Source: JBBTWG01 sp038062935
Lineage (GTDB): Bacteria; Patescibacteriota; Gracilibacteria; UBA1369; UBA12463
Reading direction: 5' to 3'
Length of the DNA stretch: 18,749 nt
Assembly (NCBI GenBank): GCA_038062935.1
Contig: JBBTWG010000041.1
Location: 1 to 18,749, forward strand
This document shows positions 1 to 7,245 of this stretch, in pieces. Position 1 is the first letter of the stretch; each line of letters starts with the position of its first letter. The position numbers and the translations under genes were made by a program. Below the pieces are notes generated by a model. It had not been told where the DNA came from, searched no databases, and worked only from the letters and a program-made list of their open reading frames with translations.

Positions 1-200
1 CGCTGAACTCTTTCCCATTGTTCAGGAGTCCAAAGCGCAGTCGGATTTACGTCCACTATACGCTTTAATACTGCAAGTCTTTCAGCATCTATCGGCTTCT
101 GGCCGGATTCATGATCATCAATCGCCCCCTGAGCATCTTTGATGTGAACTCTGTTTCTCTCAGTAGGACCCCACGCACCCAAAGGTTCTAATTTTGCCAT
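1..200 (-). CDS. Hypothetical protein, cut by the window edge
   Basis: An open frame begins at an ATG at 200 on the minus strand and runs off the left edge without a stop. The 66 visible codons begin MAKLEPLGAWGPTERNRVHI and include a TPEQWERVQ stretch near the edge. The composition is mixed and soluble, with no signal peptide or membrane segment. I do not recognise a family. No clear Shine-Dalgarno sequence precedes the ATG. It follows the regulator gene and a doubtful small ORF in the same orientation. The protein-like composition and lack of a competing frame favour a real gene; its function is unknown. Confidence 0.5.
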   Translation of the reverse strand, partial: MAKLEPLGAWGPTERNRVHIKDAQGAIDDHESGQKPIDAERLAVLKRIVDVNPTALWTPEQWERVQ

Positions 201-239
201 AAATTTTTAGGTTAAGCTTAGATTTTGATTGTGCCAATC

Positions 240-461
240 TTAGCAAGTAAGCGATGGATTAGCGGCCCAAGAAAGCAAAAACCCCATGAATTTTCTATGG
301 TTTCGAACCATCCTTTTTCCCTCTCGTCCAAAGCCAAATTCCTCAGGAATTGGAACAGGTAAAGTTCTCAGGACGCGTTGACAATTGACGGTTCCATATC
401 GAACACCCGCAGGAGGACAGACAGGAATATCGCCGCAAGAATGTAAATTTAGATTTCCCAT
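240..461 (-). CDS. Possible small hypothetical protein (73 aa)
   Basis: This complete frame starts with ATG at 461 and ends with TAA at 240. It would encode a basic 73-residue peptide with three cysteines (HSCGDIPVCPP, NCQR and a C-terminal Cys). It fills the space between the regulator gene, which ends 31 bases upstream, and the partial gene at the left edge, all on the same strand. There is no Shine-Dalgarno sequence. A weak -10-like TACTAT lies 10 bases before the start. I recognise no family, and a chance ORF is a real possibility. Confidence 0.3.
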   Translation of the reverse strand: MGNLNLHSCGDIPVCPPAGVRYGTVNCQRVLRTLPVPIPEEFGFGREGKRMVRNHRKFMGFLLSWAANPSLTC

Positions 462-492
462 GATAAGGATGATAGTACAAAATTTCTAAAAT

Positions 493-1251
493 CTAAACCC
501 GGCTCACATCAAAAAGGAAATGCATCGTCTGCGCAATATCCGGATGGTCGATCCGAATCCCGACCGGAAAATCGCGAAAAGAGACCATGAAAACACTTTC
601 GCCCACGAGGATCAAGTTCGTCGCACCGCCAGCCGCCGGCAAATTCGCCATGTCTTTGAACGAATGAAGTTTCGTGATCCACTCGCGCGTCAGATTACCC
701 TGCGCGATAAGAATATCCGATTCGATTTTGTGTTTCGCGAGTTCTTTCTCGAAATTTTTGATCACATCACCGAGTTCTTTCCGTTCGAGTTTTTGGTGAA
801 AAGTATTCGAACCGAGAATGCGAATGAGAAGAAGTCCCTGCGCAACCGCACGCGCGATGATGTCGCGATAAAAATTTTCCAGTTTCTCGAAACCTTCATA
901 AATCTGAATCCGCGGCAGTTCCTGCACACCCGCGCGCAGCGCATGAAGCTCAGGAGAAAGCGCTTCAAAAGCATTGCCCAATTCTTCAAACTGTTTTTTC
1001 TGCTGTTCGATATAGCTCGGGATGTTCTCCATTTTCTCCAGGAAAAAAACTTTCACACCACGATGATGCGACTCCGAGAGAAGTTTTTTCTGGCTCAAAG
1101 AATTGAGAATGCGGTACGTCGTCGTGCGATCCAGTTTCGAATGTTTCGCAATCACCGACGCCGGCTGAGCGCCGAGTCGGATCACACTCATGAGGACTTT
1201 CGTCTCTTTTCCATCGAGTCCGAGTTTTTCGAAAAATTCTTGAAATTCCAT
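493..1251 (-). CDS. TrmB-family (MarR-like winged helix) transcriptional regulator
   Basis: A 252-residue DNA-binding regulator. Residues about 8-60 form a winged helix-turn-helix typical of TrmB proteins: LGLDGKETKVLMSVI, then a recognition helix around SKLDRTTTYRILNSL, and a wing near 62-71. A coiled-coil-like helix (about 75-105) leads into a C-terminal domain starting near IQIYEGFEKL, which in this family binds an effector or dimerises. The frame is open upstream to a GTG at 1314, but those 21 residues are not family-like, so I chose the ATG at 1251. It is divergent from the Cys-rich gene at 1370, and short inverted repeats in the shared gap could be its operators. TrmB relatives often sense sugars in archaea; the ligand here is unknown. 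Confidence 0.8.
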   Translation of the reverse strand: MEFQEFFEKLGLDGKETKVLMSVIRLGAQPASVIAKHSKLDRTTTYRILNSLSQKKLLSESHHRGVKVFFLEKMENIPSYIEQQKKQFEELGNAFEALSPELHALRAGVQELPRIQIYEGFEKLENFYRDIIARAVAQGLLLIRILGSNTFHQKLERKELGDVIKNFEKELAKHKIESDILIAQGNLTREWITKLHSFKDMANLPAAGGATNLILVGESVFMVSFRDFPVGIRIDHPDIAQTMHFLFDVSRV

Positions 1252-1264
1252 AAAAGCAAAGTGT

Positions 1265-1319
1265 TGTGCAGAAAAATGCACAGAAAGAATAGCACAGAGA
1301 AAGCTAAATTGCACACAAT
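1265..1319. promoter_or_regulatory. Candidate operator region between divergent genes
   Basis: The gap between the TrmB-type regulator and the Cys-rich gene contains TGTGCA (1265-1270), GAAAAA, then TGCACA (1277-1282), a perfect 6-bp inverted repeat. ATTG-CACA-CAAT follows at 1308-1319, and an AGCACA near 1292 resembles the half-site. Repeated TGCACA-like half-sites beside a regulator gene suggest autoregulation. The assignment to this regulator is inference. Confidence 0.35.
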
Positions 1320-1331
1320 GAGAAATTCATG

Positions 1332-1360
1332 TTTACATTTACGATCAATCGTCCGATAGT
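1332..1360 (+). promoter_or_regulatory. Sigma70-type promoter of the Cys-rich gene
   Basis: TTTACA (1332-1337, 5/6 to consensus), a 17-base spacer and GATAGT (1355-1360, 4/6). Only 9 bases separate the -10 box from the ATG at 1370, so the transcript would be leaderless or nearly so. Confidence 0.5.
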
Positions 1361-1369
1361 GGAAACACT

Positions 1370-3028
1370 ATGAAAAACTGTACACAATGTCACGAACCAT
1401 TCGAAGTCTTCGACCGCGACCACGAATTTTACAAAAAAATCTCACCAGAAATCGGAGGAAAAATTTTTCAAATTCCAGAACCGAGTCTCTGTCCACTCTG
1501 TCGTCAACAGCGACGATTTTCTTTCCGCAACGAACGAAGTCTCTATCGCCGAAAATGCGACGGCAGCGGCAAAGAAATCATTTCTCTCTATCCCGCCGGA
1601 AGTCCGTACAAGGTCTACGCGCAGGACGTCTGGTGGCAGAGTAATTGGGACGGCATCGATTACGGTCGCGACTACGATTTCTCACGAGGATTTTTCGAAC
1701 AATTTCACGACCTCATGAAATCCGTCCCGCGAACAGCGATTCTGAATATGAATAGTGAAAACAGCGATTATTGCAACTTCACCGGCGATGTCAAAAATAG
1801 TTATCTCATTTTCGGATCCGTCTATTCGCAGGATTGTTACTATGGTTCGCCGTATTATTCAAAAAATTGCGTCGACACACTCGTCCTACGCGACTGTGAA
1901 CTCTGTTACGAATGTGTCGATTGTCGCAAGCTCTACAGCTGTCTCTACTGTCAGGATTGCAACAATAGTAATGATCTTCTCTACTGTTTTGATCTCCAAA
2001 GTTGCTCCGATTGTGTCGGTTGCGTCGGTCTGCGCAACAAAAAATACTGCATCTTCAACGAACAACTCACTGAACAGGAATACAAACATCGAAGAAGAGA
2101 AATTGATCTCTGTAATCCAGAGCATCACCAAAAAATACAACAGGAATTTGCGAGGCTGAAAGCCACCGTTCCACATCGTGCCATGCTCGCAACGCAATCC
2201 GAAAACGTCAGCGGGAGCCACGTCTTCAATTCGAAAAACACATTCGAATCATTCTTCGCCGATCGTTGCGAAGACTCATCCTACTGTGCCCAAGTCGTCG
2301 ATCTCAAAGACTGTTACGACAATAATTACACCGAAGAAAACGAACGCTGCTACGAATATCTCGGCATGTACGGGACAAAAAACACCGCCTTCTCTATTTT
2401 TTGCCGCAACACCAATGAAGTTCTGTACTCAGAATATCTCATGAACTGTCAAAACGTTTTCGGATGCAGCGGTCTGCGCAACAAACAATATTGCATCCTC
2501 AATAAACAGTATACGAAAGAAGAGTACGAAAATCTCGTCCCAAGAATCATTGAACACATGGAAAAAACCAGCCAATGGGGCGAATTTTTTCCAACAAACA
2601 TCAGTCCATTTTCCTATAACGAAACCGTTGCACAGGAATATTTCCCTCTTACGAAAGAGCAGGCCATCGAGAAAAAATGGCAATGGAGGGAAAATGATCA
2701 AAGGGAATTTCAAAAACAAACCATTGTGATTCCACAAAACATCACCGAAGTCCCCGATAAAATCTGCTACGAAATTCTCGCCTGCGAAGTTACCGGTCGT
2801 AATTATCGGATCATTCCACAGGAACTCGAATTCTATCGCATGATGCATCTCCCCATTCCGCGAAAACACCCAGACCAACGTCACCGCGAGCGCATAGAGC
2901 AGCGCAATCCACGAAAACTCTGGAATCGAAAGTGTGACCAGTGCAACGCCCCAATCACAACCTCATATCCACCGGATTCTCCAGGGAAAATCTACTGTGA
3001 AGCGTGCTATCTGAAGGAACTCTATTGA
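1370..3028 (+). CDS. Cys-rich zinc-ribbon repeat protein of CPR type (552 aa)
   Basis: A soluble, very cysteine-rich protein with no signal peptide. The N-terminus has a probable metal site, C4-x2-C7 with C41-x2-C44, and the C-terminus a zinc-ribbon pattern, C522-x2-C525 with C543-x2-C546. In between lie two long repeats (about 118-240 and 265-388), each with a VPxRAxL...SEN segment near its start and ending in GLRNKxYCI[FL]N followed by a Q[LY]T[EK][QE]EY segment. Cys pairs are dense at 176-218. Proteins of this shape are frequent in CPR genomes, where I recall some carrying the unconvincing label 'caib/baif family protein'; nothing here resembles a CoA-transferase. Multiple metal-binding sites are inferred, with a role in nucleic-acid or protein binding only a guess. 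It is divergent from the regulator and ends in TGA. Confidence 0.75.
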   Translation: MKNCTQCHEPFEVFDRDHEFYKKISPEIGGKIFQIPEPSLCPLCRQQRRFSFRNERSLYRRKCDGSGKEIISLYPAGSPYKVYAQDVWWQSNWDGIDYGRDYDFSRGFFEQFHDLMKSVPRTAILNMNSENSDYCNFTGDVKNSYLIFGSVYSQDCYYGSPYYSKNCVDTLVLRDCELCYECVDCRKLYSCLYCQDCNNSNDLLYCFDLQSCSDCVGCVGLRNKKYCIFNEQLTEQEYKHRRREIDLCNPEHHQKIQQEFARLKATVPHRAMLATQSENVSGSHVFNSKNTFESFFADRCEDSSYCAQVVDLKDCYDNNYTEENERCYEYLGMYGTKNTAFSIFCRNTNEVLYSEYLMNCQNVFGCSGLRNKQYCILNKQYTKEEYENLVPRIIEHMEKTSQWGEFFPTNISPFSYNETVAQEYFPLTKEQAIEKKWQWRENDQREFQKQTIVIPQNITEVPDKICYEILACEVTGRNYRIIPQELEFYRMMHLPIPRKHPDQRHRERIEQRNPRKLWNRKCDQCNAPITTSYPPDSPGKIYCEACYLKELY

Positions 3029-3053
3029 AAAATGATGCTTTTCGAAGGAGTGA

Positions 3054-3209
3054 GGTTTTTCTCTGGGATTTTCTTTGCAAACGGCAACTGCGAGTACGAG
3101 CGGGCATGGTGTCCCGCGAAGCGGGACGAGCGAGTCGCGAGCACTTAGGAAATTTTCCTCGCAGGGGGAAATTTCCGGCCGTTTGCAAAGAAAATCCCAG
3201 AGAAAAACC
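3054..3209. repeat. 156-bp element bounded by perfect 32-bp inverted repeats
   Basis: The arm at 3054-3085 is the exact reverse complement of 3178-3209. The 92-bp core is G+C-rich (about 60% by hand count) and contains further pairing: GTCCCGC-GAA-GCGGGAC (3111-3127), CTGCGAG (3088-3094) with CTCGCAG (3158-3164), and GGAAATTT (3148-3155) with AAATTTCC (3169-3176). No T-tract follows the structure on either strand, so it is not a simple terminator. I see no flanking target-site duplication and no convincing protein. It could be a MITE-like or REP-like repeat, or a structured RNA or cruciform; one copy cannot decide. Confidence 0.85.
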
Positions 3210-3259
3210 GGATTTCATCGCAAACATCTCTCATTTTTCGCCAAAACCCAAATTTCACA

Positions 3260-3287
3260 TTGACTTTTGCCAAAACCCTTGTAAAAT
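3260..3287 (+). promoter_or_regulatory. Sigma70-type promoter for the DEAD-box helicase
   Basis: TTGACT (3260-3265), a 16-base spacer and TAAAAT (3282-3287), both 5/6 to consensus. Transcription would start near 3294, giving a leader of about 77 bases before the helicase ATG at 3371. Confidence 0.6.
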
Positions 3288-3318
3288 TAAAAAACTATCA
3301 ATCCAGAAGGAAAGCAAC

Positions 3319-3336
3319 ATGCATACAACTATATAA
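3319..3336 (+). CDS. Possible 5-residue leader peptide (uORF) before the helicase
   Basis: In the predicted leader, AGAAGGA (3305-3311) sits 7 bases before ATG CAT ACA ACT ATA TAA, encoding MHTTI. This is one of the two best Shine-Dalgarno sequences in the window, whereas the helicase has only GGAG placed 16 bases before its ATG. The uORF stop is 34 bases before the helicase start. It may couple or tune helicase translation. Functional status is inference. Confidence 0.4.
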   Translation: MHTTI

Positions 3337-3370
3337 AAGACTTTCGTTCCGGAGCTAACAATTTCTCTCT

Positions 3371-4636
3371 ATGATGCAAGGACAACACAGAGCTTCCCGC
3401 AGTGGAAGCCACAGATCAGGCTTTTCGAGGCCTGGCGCCCGTTCATTCGGTCGACCACCAGCGCGCGGCGGCAGCTTCAGAAACCATCCACCACGAGCAC
3501 GAAAAATGGCAGGAACGAGCATGACCATGGATCAGCTCATGCGCAGCGTCAAATCCGAAAATTCTCTTCCTGTTGAGGAAAAGAAAGAAGTGATTAAGCA
3601 CCTTTTTGCTGACTTCGCGATCGACCCTCGACTCCTCAAAAACATTCTCAGCAAAGGTTACGAAGCTCCAACTCCAATCCAGGATCAATCCATCCCACAC
3701 CTCCTGGCTGGCAAAGATGTGATCGGACTCGCAAATACAGGAACCGGAAAAACAGCAGCATTCCTGGTCCCACTCATCAATAAGATTCTCGCTGATCGAA
3801 AACAAAACGCGATCATCATGGCTCCAACACGAGAGCTCGCAGTTCAAATCGAGAAAGAATTCCACGACTTTACCAAAGGCATGGGACTTTCATCTCTGCT
3901 CTGCATTGGAGGCACCAGCATGGGCTTCCAGATCCGCAAGGCACGAATGCCATATCACATCCTCATCGGTACGCCAGGACGTATCATCGACCTTGGGAAG
4001 AGGGGACTGATTTCCATGAGCCGTTTCCAGAACGTCGTTTTGGACGAAGCAGATCGCATGGTCGACATGGGATTCATCAACGATATCAAACTCATCTTCA
4101 GTAAATTAGTGAATAAAAAACAGACGATGTTTTTCACCGCAACGCTCAAGAGAGAAGTTGAAGGACTCGTACACCAATTCCTCGTCGATCCTGTCAAAGT
4201 CTCTGTGAAAATGCGAGACACCGCAGCAAATGTCGAACAAAAAGTGGTGAAAGTTGTGGATATGAAGAAGAAAATGGAAGTCCTCGAAGACCTCCTCCGC
4301 GACGCAGCATTCGAGAGAGTTCTTATTTTCGGACGCACCAAATTCGGAGTAGAAAAAATTTCCAGAACACTCAAAGACAAAGGTTTCCGTGTCGATTCGA
4401 TCCACGGCGACAAGTCGCAAAGTTACCGTCTGAAAGCACTGAATTCTTTCAAGGGAGGCATCGTGAAAATCCTCGTCGCCACAGACGTCGCAGCTCGTGG
4501 TCTCGATATCGACAATGTGAGCCACGTCATCAACTACGACCTTCCAGCGAGCTACGAAGACTACATTCACCGCATCGGTCGTACCGGTCGCGCACAGAAA
4601 AAAGGCGTTGCACTCAGCCTCGTCAGCGCTTTCTAA
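3371..4636 (+). CDS. DEAD-box ATP-dependent RNA helicase
   Basis: A 421-residue cytoplasmic helicase that would use ATP to unwind or remodel RNA, typically in ribosome assembly or mRNA turnover. All core motifs are visible: Q motif (GYEAPTPIQ, 96-104), motif I ANTGTGKT (121-128), Ia PTRELA (152-157), TPGR (201-204), DEAD (225-228), TAT (256-258, where SAT is usual), IFGRTK (319-324), ATDVAARGLDI (370-380) and HRIGRTGR (400-407). The basic Arg/Gly/Ser-rich tail, often C-terminal in RhlE/DeaD-like proteins, is at the N-terminus here (1-45), and the protein ends soon after motif VI. A promoter, a leader ORF and a terminator-like hairpin frame it as a single transcription unit. ATG at 3374 is an equally possible start. 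Confidence 0.93.
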   Translation: MMQGQHRASRSGSHRSGFSRPGARSFGRPPARGGSFRNHPPRARKMAGTSMTMDQLMRSVKSENSLPVEEKKEVIKHLFADFAIDPRLLKNILSKGYEAPTPIQDQSIPHLLAGKDVIGLANTGTGKTAAFLVPLINKILADRKQNAIIMAPTRELAVQIEKEFHDFTKGMGLSSLLCIGGTSMGFQIRKARMPYHILIGTPGRIIDLGKRGLISMSRFQNVVLDEADRMVDMGFINDIKLIFSKLVNKKQTMFFTATLKREVEGLVHQFLVDPVKVSVKMRDTAANVEQKVVKVVDMKKKMEVLEDLLRDAAFERVLIFGRTKFGVEKISRTLKDKGFRVDSIHGDKSQSYRLKALNSFKGGIVKILVATDVAARGLDIDNVSHVINYDLPASYEDYIHRIGRTGRAQKKGVALSLVSAF

Positions 4637-4665
4637 ATTACAGTAACATTCATCAAAGAAAAAAC

Positions 4666-4700
4666 GTATTATGGGCATGAAACATCCATAATACTTTTTT
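4666..4700 (+). terminator. Terminator-like hairpin with T6, directly before the SLH gene
   Basis: GTATTATGG (4666-4674) pairs perfectly with CCATAATAC (4686-4694) around an 11-base loop, followed by TTTTTT (4695-4700). This fits an intrinsic terminator for the helicase, 29 bases past its stop. The stem is A+T-rich. The T-tract ends 2 bases before the next gene's ATG, and the right arm contains a -10-like CATAAT (4687-4692), so the element may also be part of the downstream promoter. Confidence 0.65.
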
Positions 4701-4702
4701 CT

Positions 4703-7234
4703 ATGCAAAAATTTTTCAGAAACGGCACGGCGATCGCGGTGATTTTTTCGATGATGCCACTCTCTGCATTCGCAGCAACAAGTCCAGCGCCGGCATTTTC
4801 TGATCTCTCAGAAAAACAGCCAAACAGGGTTGCTGTCGAGTATCTGAAAAATCAGAAGATTATTCAGGGTTATCCGGACGGCACATTCAAGCCAGATTTC
4901 ACCATCAACCGCGCAGAATTTACCAAAATCGTCATCGGTGCCGTTGTCGCCAATCCAGTGGGAGCAAACTGTTTTTCTGATGTAAAAGATGAATGGTTCG
5001 CAAAATATATCTGCACCGCAAAAGAAAAAGGCATCATCGAGGGCTATCCAGATGGCACTTTCAAGCCAGCGCAGAATATTAATTTTGCAGAAGGCAGTAA
5101 AGTGCTCATCAAAGCCTTCAATCTTCCACAAACAGCAGAAACCAAAACCGACGTGTGGTTCAAGGCATACGTCGAAACGCTCCAAAAACAGAAAGCGATA
5201 CCGGTGTCTATCGACTATGCAGAAAAAAAACTCACTCGTGGGGAAATGTCAGAAATGGCCTGGAGACTCAAGGAAAACATCCAAACGAAGCCAACAAAAA
5301 CTTTCGATCAGCTCACATCGTCGCTCCCAGCAATCACGTCCTGTGCAGAGCTCAAAGAAAAATTTGAAGCCCAGGACTACCGATCAAATAGGAGATACAG
5401 GGGCATGCCAATGGACTTCATGAGAGTGGAAGGGGCAGGTCCTGAGACAGGTGCAGGCGCCGAGGGAGCCGTCACGCCAGTAGCTGCCATGATGAACGCC
5501 GAAAAAACAGCAACCGATTCAACACAAGAATATTCCACCACGAACACACAGGTCGTGGGCGTCGACGAAGGCGACATTATCAAAAACGATGGGAAATATA
5601 TCTACATCATCAAAGGTCGAACCATCCGCATTGTCCAGGCAAATCCGCCAGATGCAATGAAAGAAGTTTCGAAAATTCAAACTCCTGACAATTTCGACTT
5701 CATGCCACAAGAAATGTACGTCACAGAAAATGCCTTGGTCGCCGTAGGAACTACCTACGAAAGTGGCGATACGAAAACGAATGTCTACGTCTTCGACATC
5801 ACTGATCGCGAAAAACCAGTCCAAAAAAGAAAATTCTCTTTCGATGGAGATTATGTTTCTTCTCGTCGCATCGGCCAGCAAGTCTACTTCGTCATGAATC
5901 AATATCCCAACTACGTAGGGATGGAAGGAGCCGGGAAGGCAGAAAATCTCGTTCCAAAATATTTCGATTCCAAGACAAACAAAGAAATGCCAGTTGCCGG
6001 CTGTGCAGGAATTCATTTCTTCCCACGATACGATCAGCCAAATTTCCTCATCATCGCGAGTGTTCCGCTCGACAACATCACTGACGGAACGATCAAAAAA
6101 CAGGTCTACATGGGCTCCGGATCCACCATCTACAGTTCACTCGAAAGTCTTTACATCGCGACAGAGAAACACGATTACAACGAAACTGCTTCCTACGACA
6201 TATGGGAACCAAAAATCACCGATGCCAAAACCAATTTCTACCGATTTGCCCTTCAGGACGGCAGCATCGAATACAAAGGTACTGGTGAAGTTCCAGGAAC
6301 ACTCCTGAACCAGTTCTCCATGGATGAAGACGGCGCTACATTTCGTGTTGCCACAAGCAAAGGTGAATTCTGGGGCGACAGTACGCCAACCAATCAGCTC
6401 TATATTCTCGATCGCGATCACATGGGAAACATTCTCGGGAAAATAGAAAACATTGGTGTCGGAGAAAAAATAAAATCTGTGCGATTCATGGGCAAGAGAG
6501 CCTACGTCGTCACCTTCAAAAACATCGATCCATTTTTCGTCATCGATCTCTCGACGCCAACCAACCCAAAAATTTTAGGAGAATTGAAAATTCCAGGATA
6601 CTCAGATTATCTGCATCCATATGATGAAAATCACATCATCGGATTTGGAAAAGACGCCGATGAAACCATCGACGCCGACAAAGTACACAGTGCAAATGCC
6701 GTGTACTACACCGCCATTCTCGGCATGAAAATCGCACTCTTCGACGTCACCGATGTCACGCAGCCAAAAGAAATGTTCAAAGAAATCATCGGAGATCGCG
6801 GTACCGAGAGTGAATTGCTGACCAACCACAAGGCTCTCTTCTTCAACAAAAGCAAAGGTCTCTTTGGATTCCCAATCCAAGTCGCAGAAATCAAAAACAA
6901 AGATCCAAAAAATCCTGGTGCCAGCGGAGAAGTAGTCTTTCACGGAGCCTATGTGTATTCGCTCGATCTCGAAAAAGGTTTCCAGCTCAAAGCAAAAATC
7001 TCACACTTCGACGAAAGTAAGCCCATCGGCTATGGATCAGATGGCACGCTGGCACAGCCACTCTACGGCGCCAATTCACTCATGATTCAACGACTCCTCA
7101 CCATCGGAAACACGCTTTATTCCGTCTCGCTCGGCAAAGTCCAGGCAAACACGCTTGCAGACATGAGCAAGCAAGGAGAAGCCGCTCTCACCAACGAAGA
7201 CGATGGAGGAATCTCGGAACCAGTCATGTATTAA
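4703..7234 (+). CDS. Exported SLH-domain protein with C-terminal beta-propeller
   Basis: An 843-residue surface protein. A signal peptide (1 to about 24, basic KFFRNG then a hydrophobic run ending SAFA) supports this ATG. Two clear S-layer homology domains follow at about 31-85 and 91-140, each with the GYPDGTFKP hallmark, and a degenerate third lies at about 148-195. SLH domains anchor proteins to the cell wall or envelope polymers. A low-complexity linker (about 240-272) leads to a large domain starting near TNTQVVGVDEGDIIKNDGKY, which matches the secreted 'Beta_propel' family (COG4880/PF09826) and continues to the end. No sortase signal is visible at the C-terminus. There is no Shine-Dalgarno sequence; the terminator-like hairpin abuts the start. 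The propeller's ligand is unknown. Confidence 0.88.
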   Translation: MQKFFRNGTAIAVIFSMMPLSAFAATSPAPAFSDLSEKQPNRVAVEYLKNQKIIQGYPDGTFKPDFTINRAEFTKIVIGAVVANPVGANCFSDVKDEWFAKYICTAKEKGIIEGYPDGTFKPAQNINFAEGSKVLIKAFNLPQTAETKTDVWFKAYVETLQKQKAIPVSIDYAEKKLTRGEMSEMAWRLKENIQTKPTKTFDQLTSSLPAITSCAELKEKFEAQDYRSNRRYRGMPMDFMRVEGAGPETGAGAEGAVTPVAAMMNAEKTATDSTQEYSTTNTQVVGVDEGDIIKNDGKYIYIIKGRTIRIVQANPPDAMKEVSKIQTPDNFDFMPQEMYVTENALVAVGTTYESGDTKTNVYVFDITDREKPVQKRKFSFDGDYVSSRRIGQQVYFVMNQYPNYVGMEGAGKAENLVPKYFDSKTNKEMPVAGCAGIHFFPRYDQPNFLIIASVPLDNITDGTIKKQVYMGSGSTIYSSLESLYIATEKHDYNETASYDIWEPKITDAKTNFYRFALQDGSIEYKGTGEVPGTLLNQFSMDEDGATFRVATSKGEFWGDSTPTNQLYILDRDHMGNILGKIENIGVGEKIKSVRFMGKRAYVVTFKNIDPFFVIDLSTPTNPKILGELKIPGYSDYLHPYDENHIIGFGKDADETIDADKVHSANAVYYTAILGMKIALFDVTDVTQPKEMFKEIIGDRGTESELLTNHKALFFNKSKGLFGFPIQVAEIKNKDPKNPGASGEVVFHGAYVYSLDLEKGFQLKAKISHFDESKPIGYGSDGTLAQPLYGANSLMIQRLLTIGNTLYSVSLGKVQANTLADMSKQGEAALTNEDDGGISEPVMY

Positions 7235-7245
7235 AAGCAAAATAA

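Noticed and set aside
520..1359. 279-codon plus-strand ORF opposite the TrmB-type regulator
   Set aside because: Its Arg/Phe-rich product has no family resemblance, and the minus strand encodes a clear helix-turn-helix regulator.
3054..3209. Ordinary intrinsic terminator of the Cys-rich gene
   Set aside because: The arms are 32 bp with a 92-bp core, and no T-tract follows on either strand.
3004..3336. 110-codon plus-strand ORF crossing the inverted repeat, with a 90-codon ORF on the opposite strand (2955-3227)
   Set aside because: Both are read through the repeat arms and core, begin inside the Cys-rich gene, and have no protein-like pattern. The structure explains the bases better than coding does.
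4106..4708. 200-codon minus-strand ORF opposite the DEAD-box helicase
   Set aside because: Antisense shadow of conserved helicase motifs V and VI, with no independent signal.
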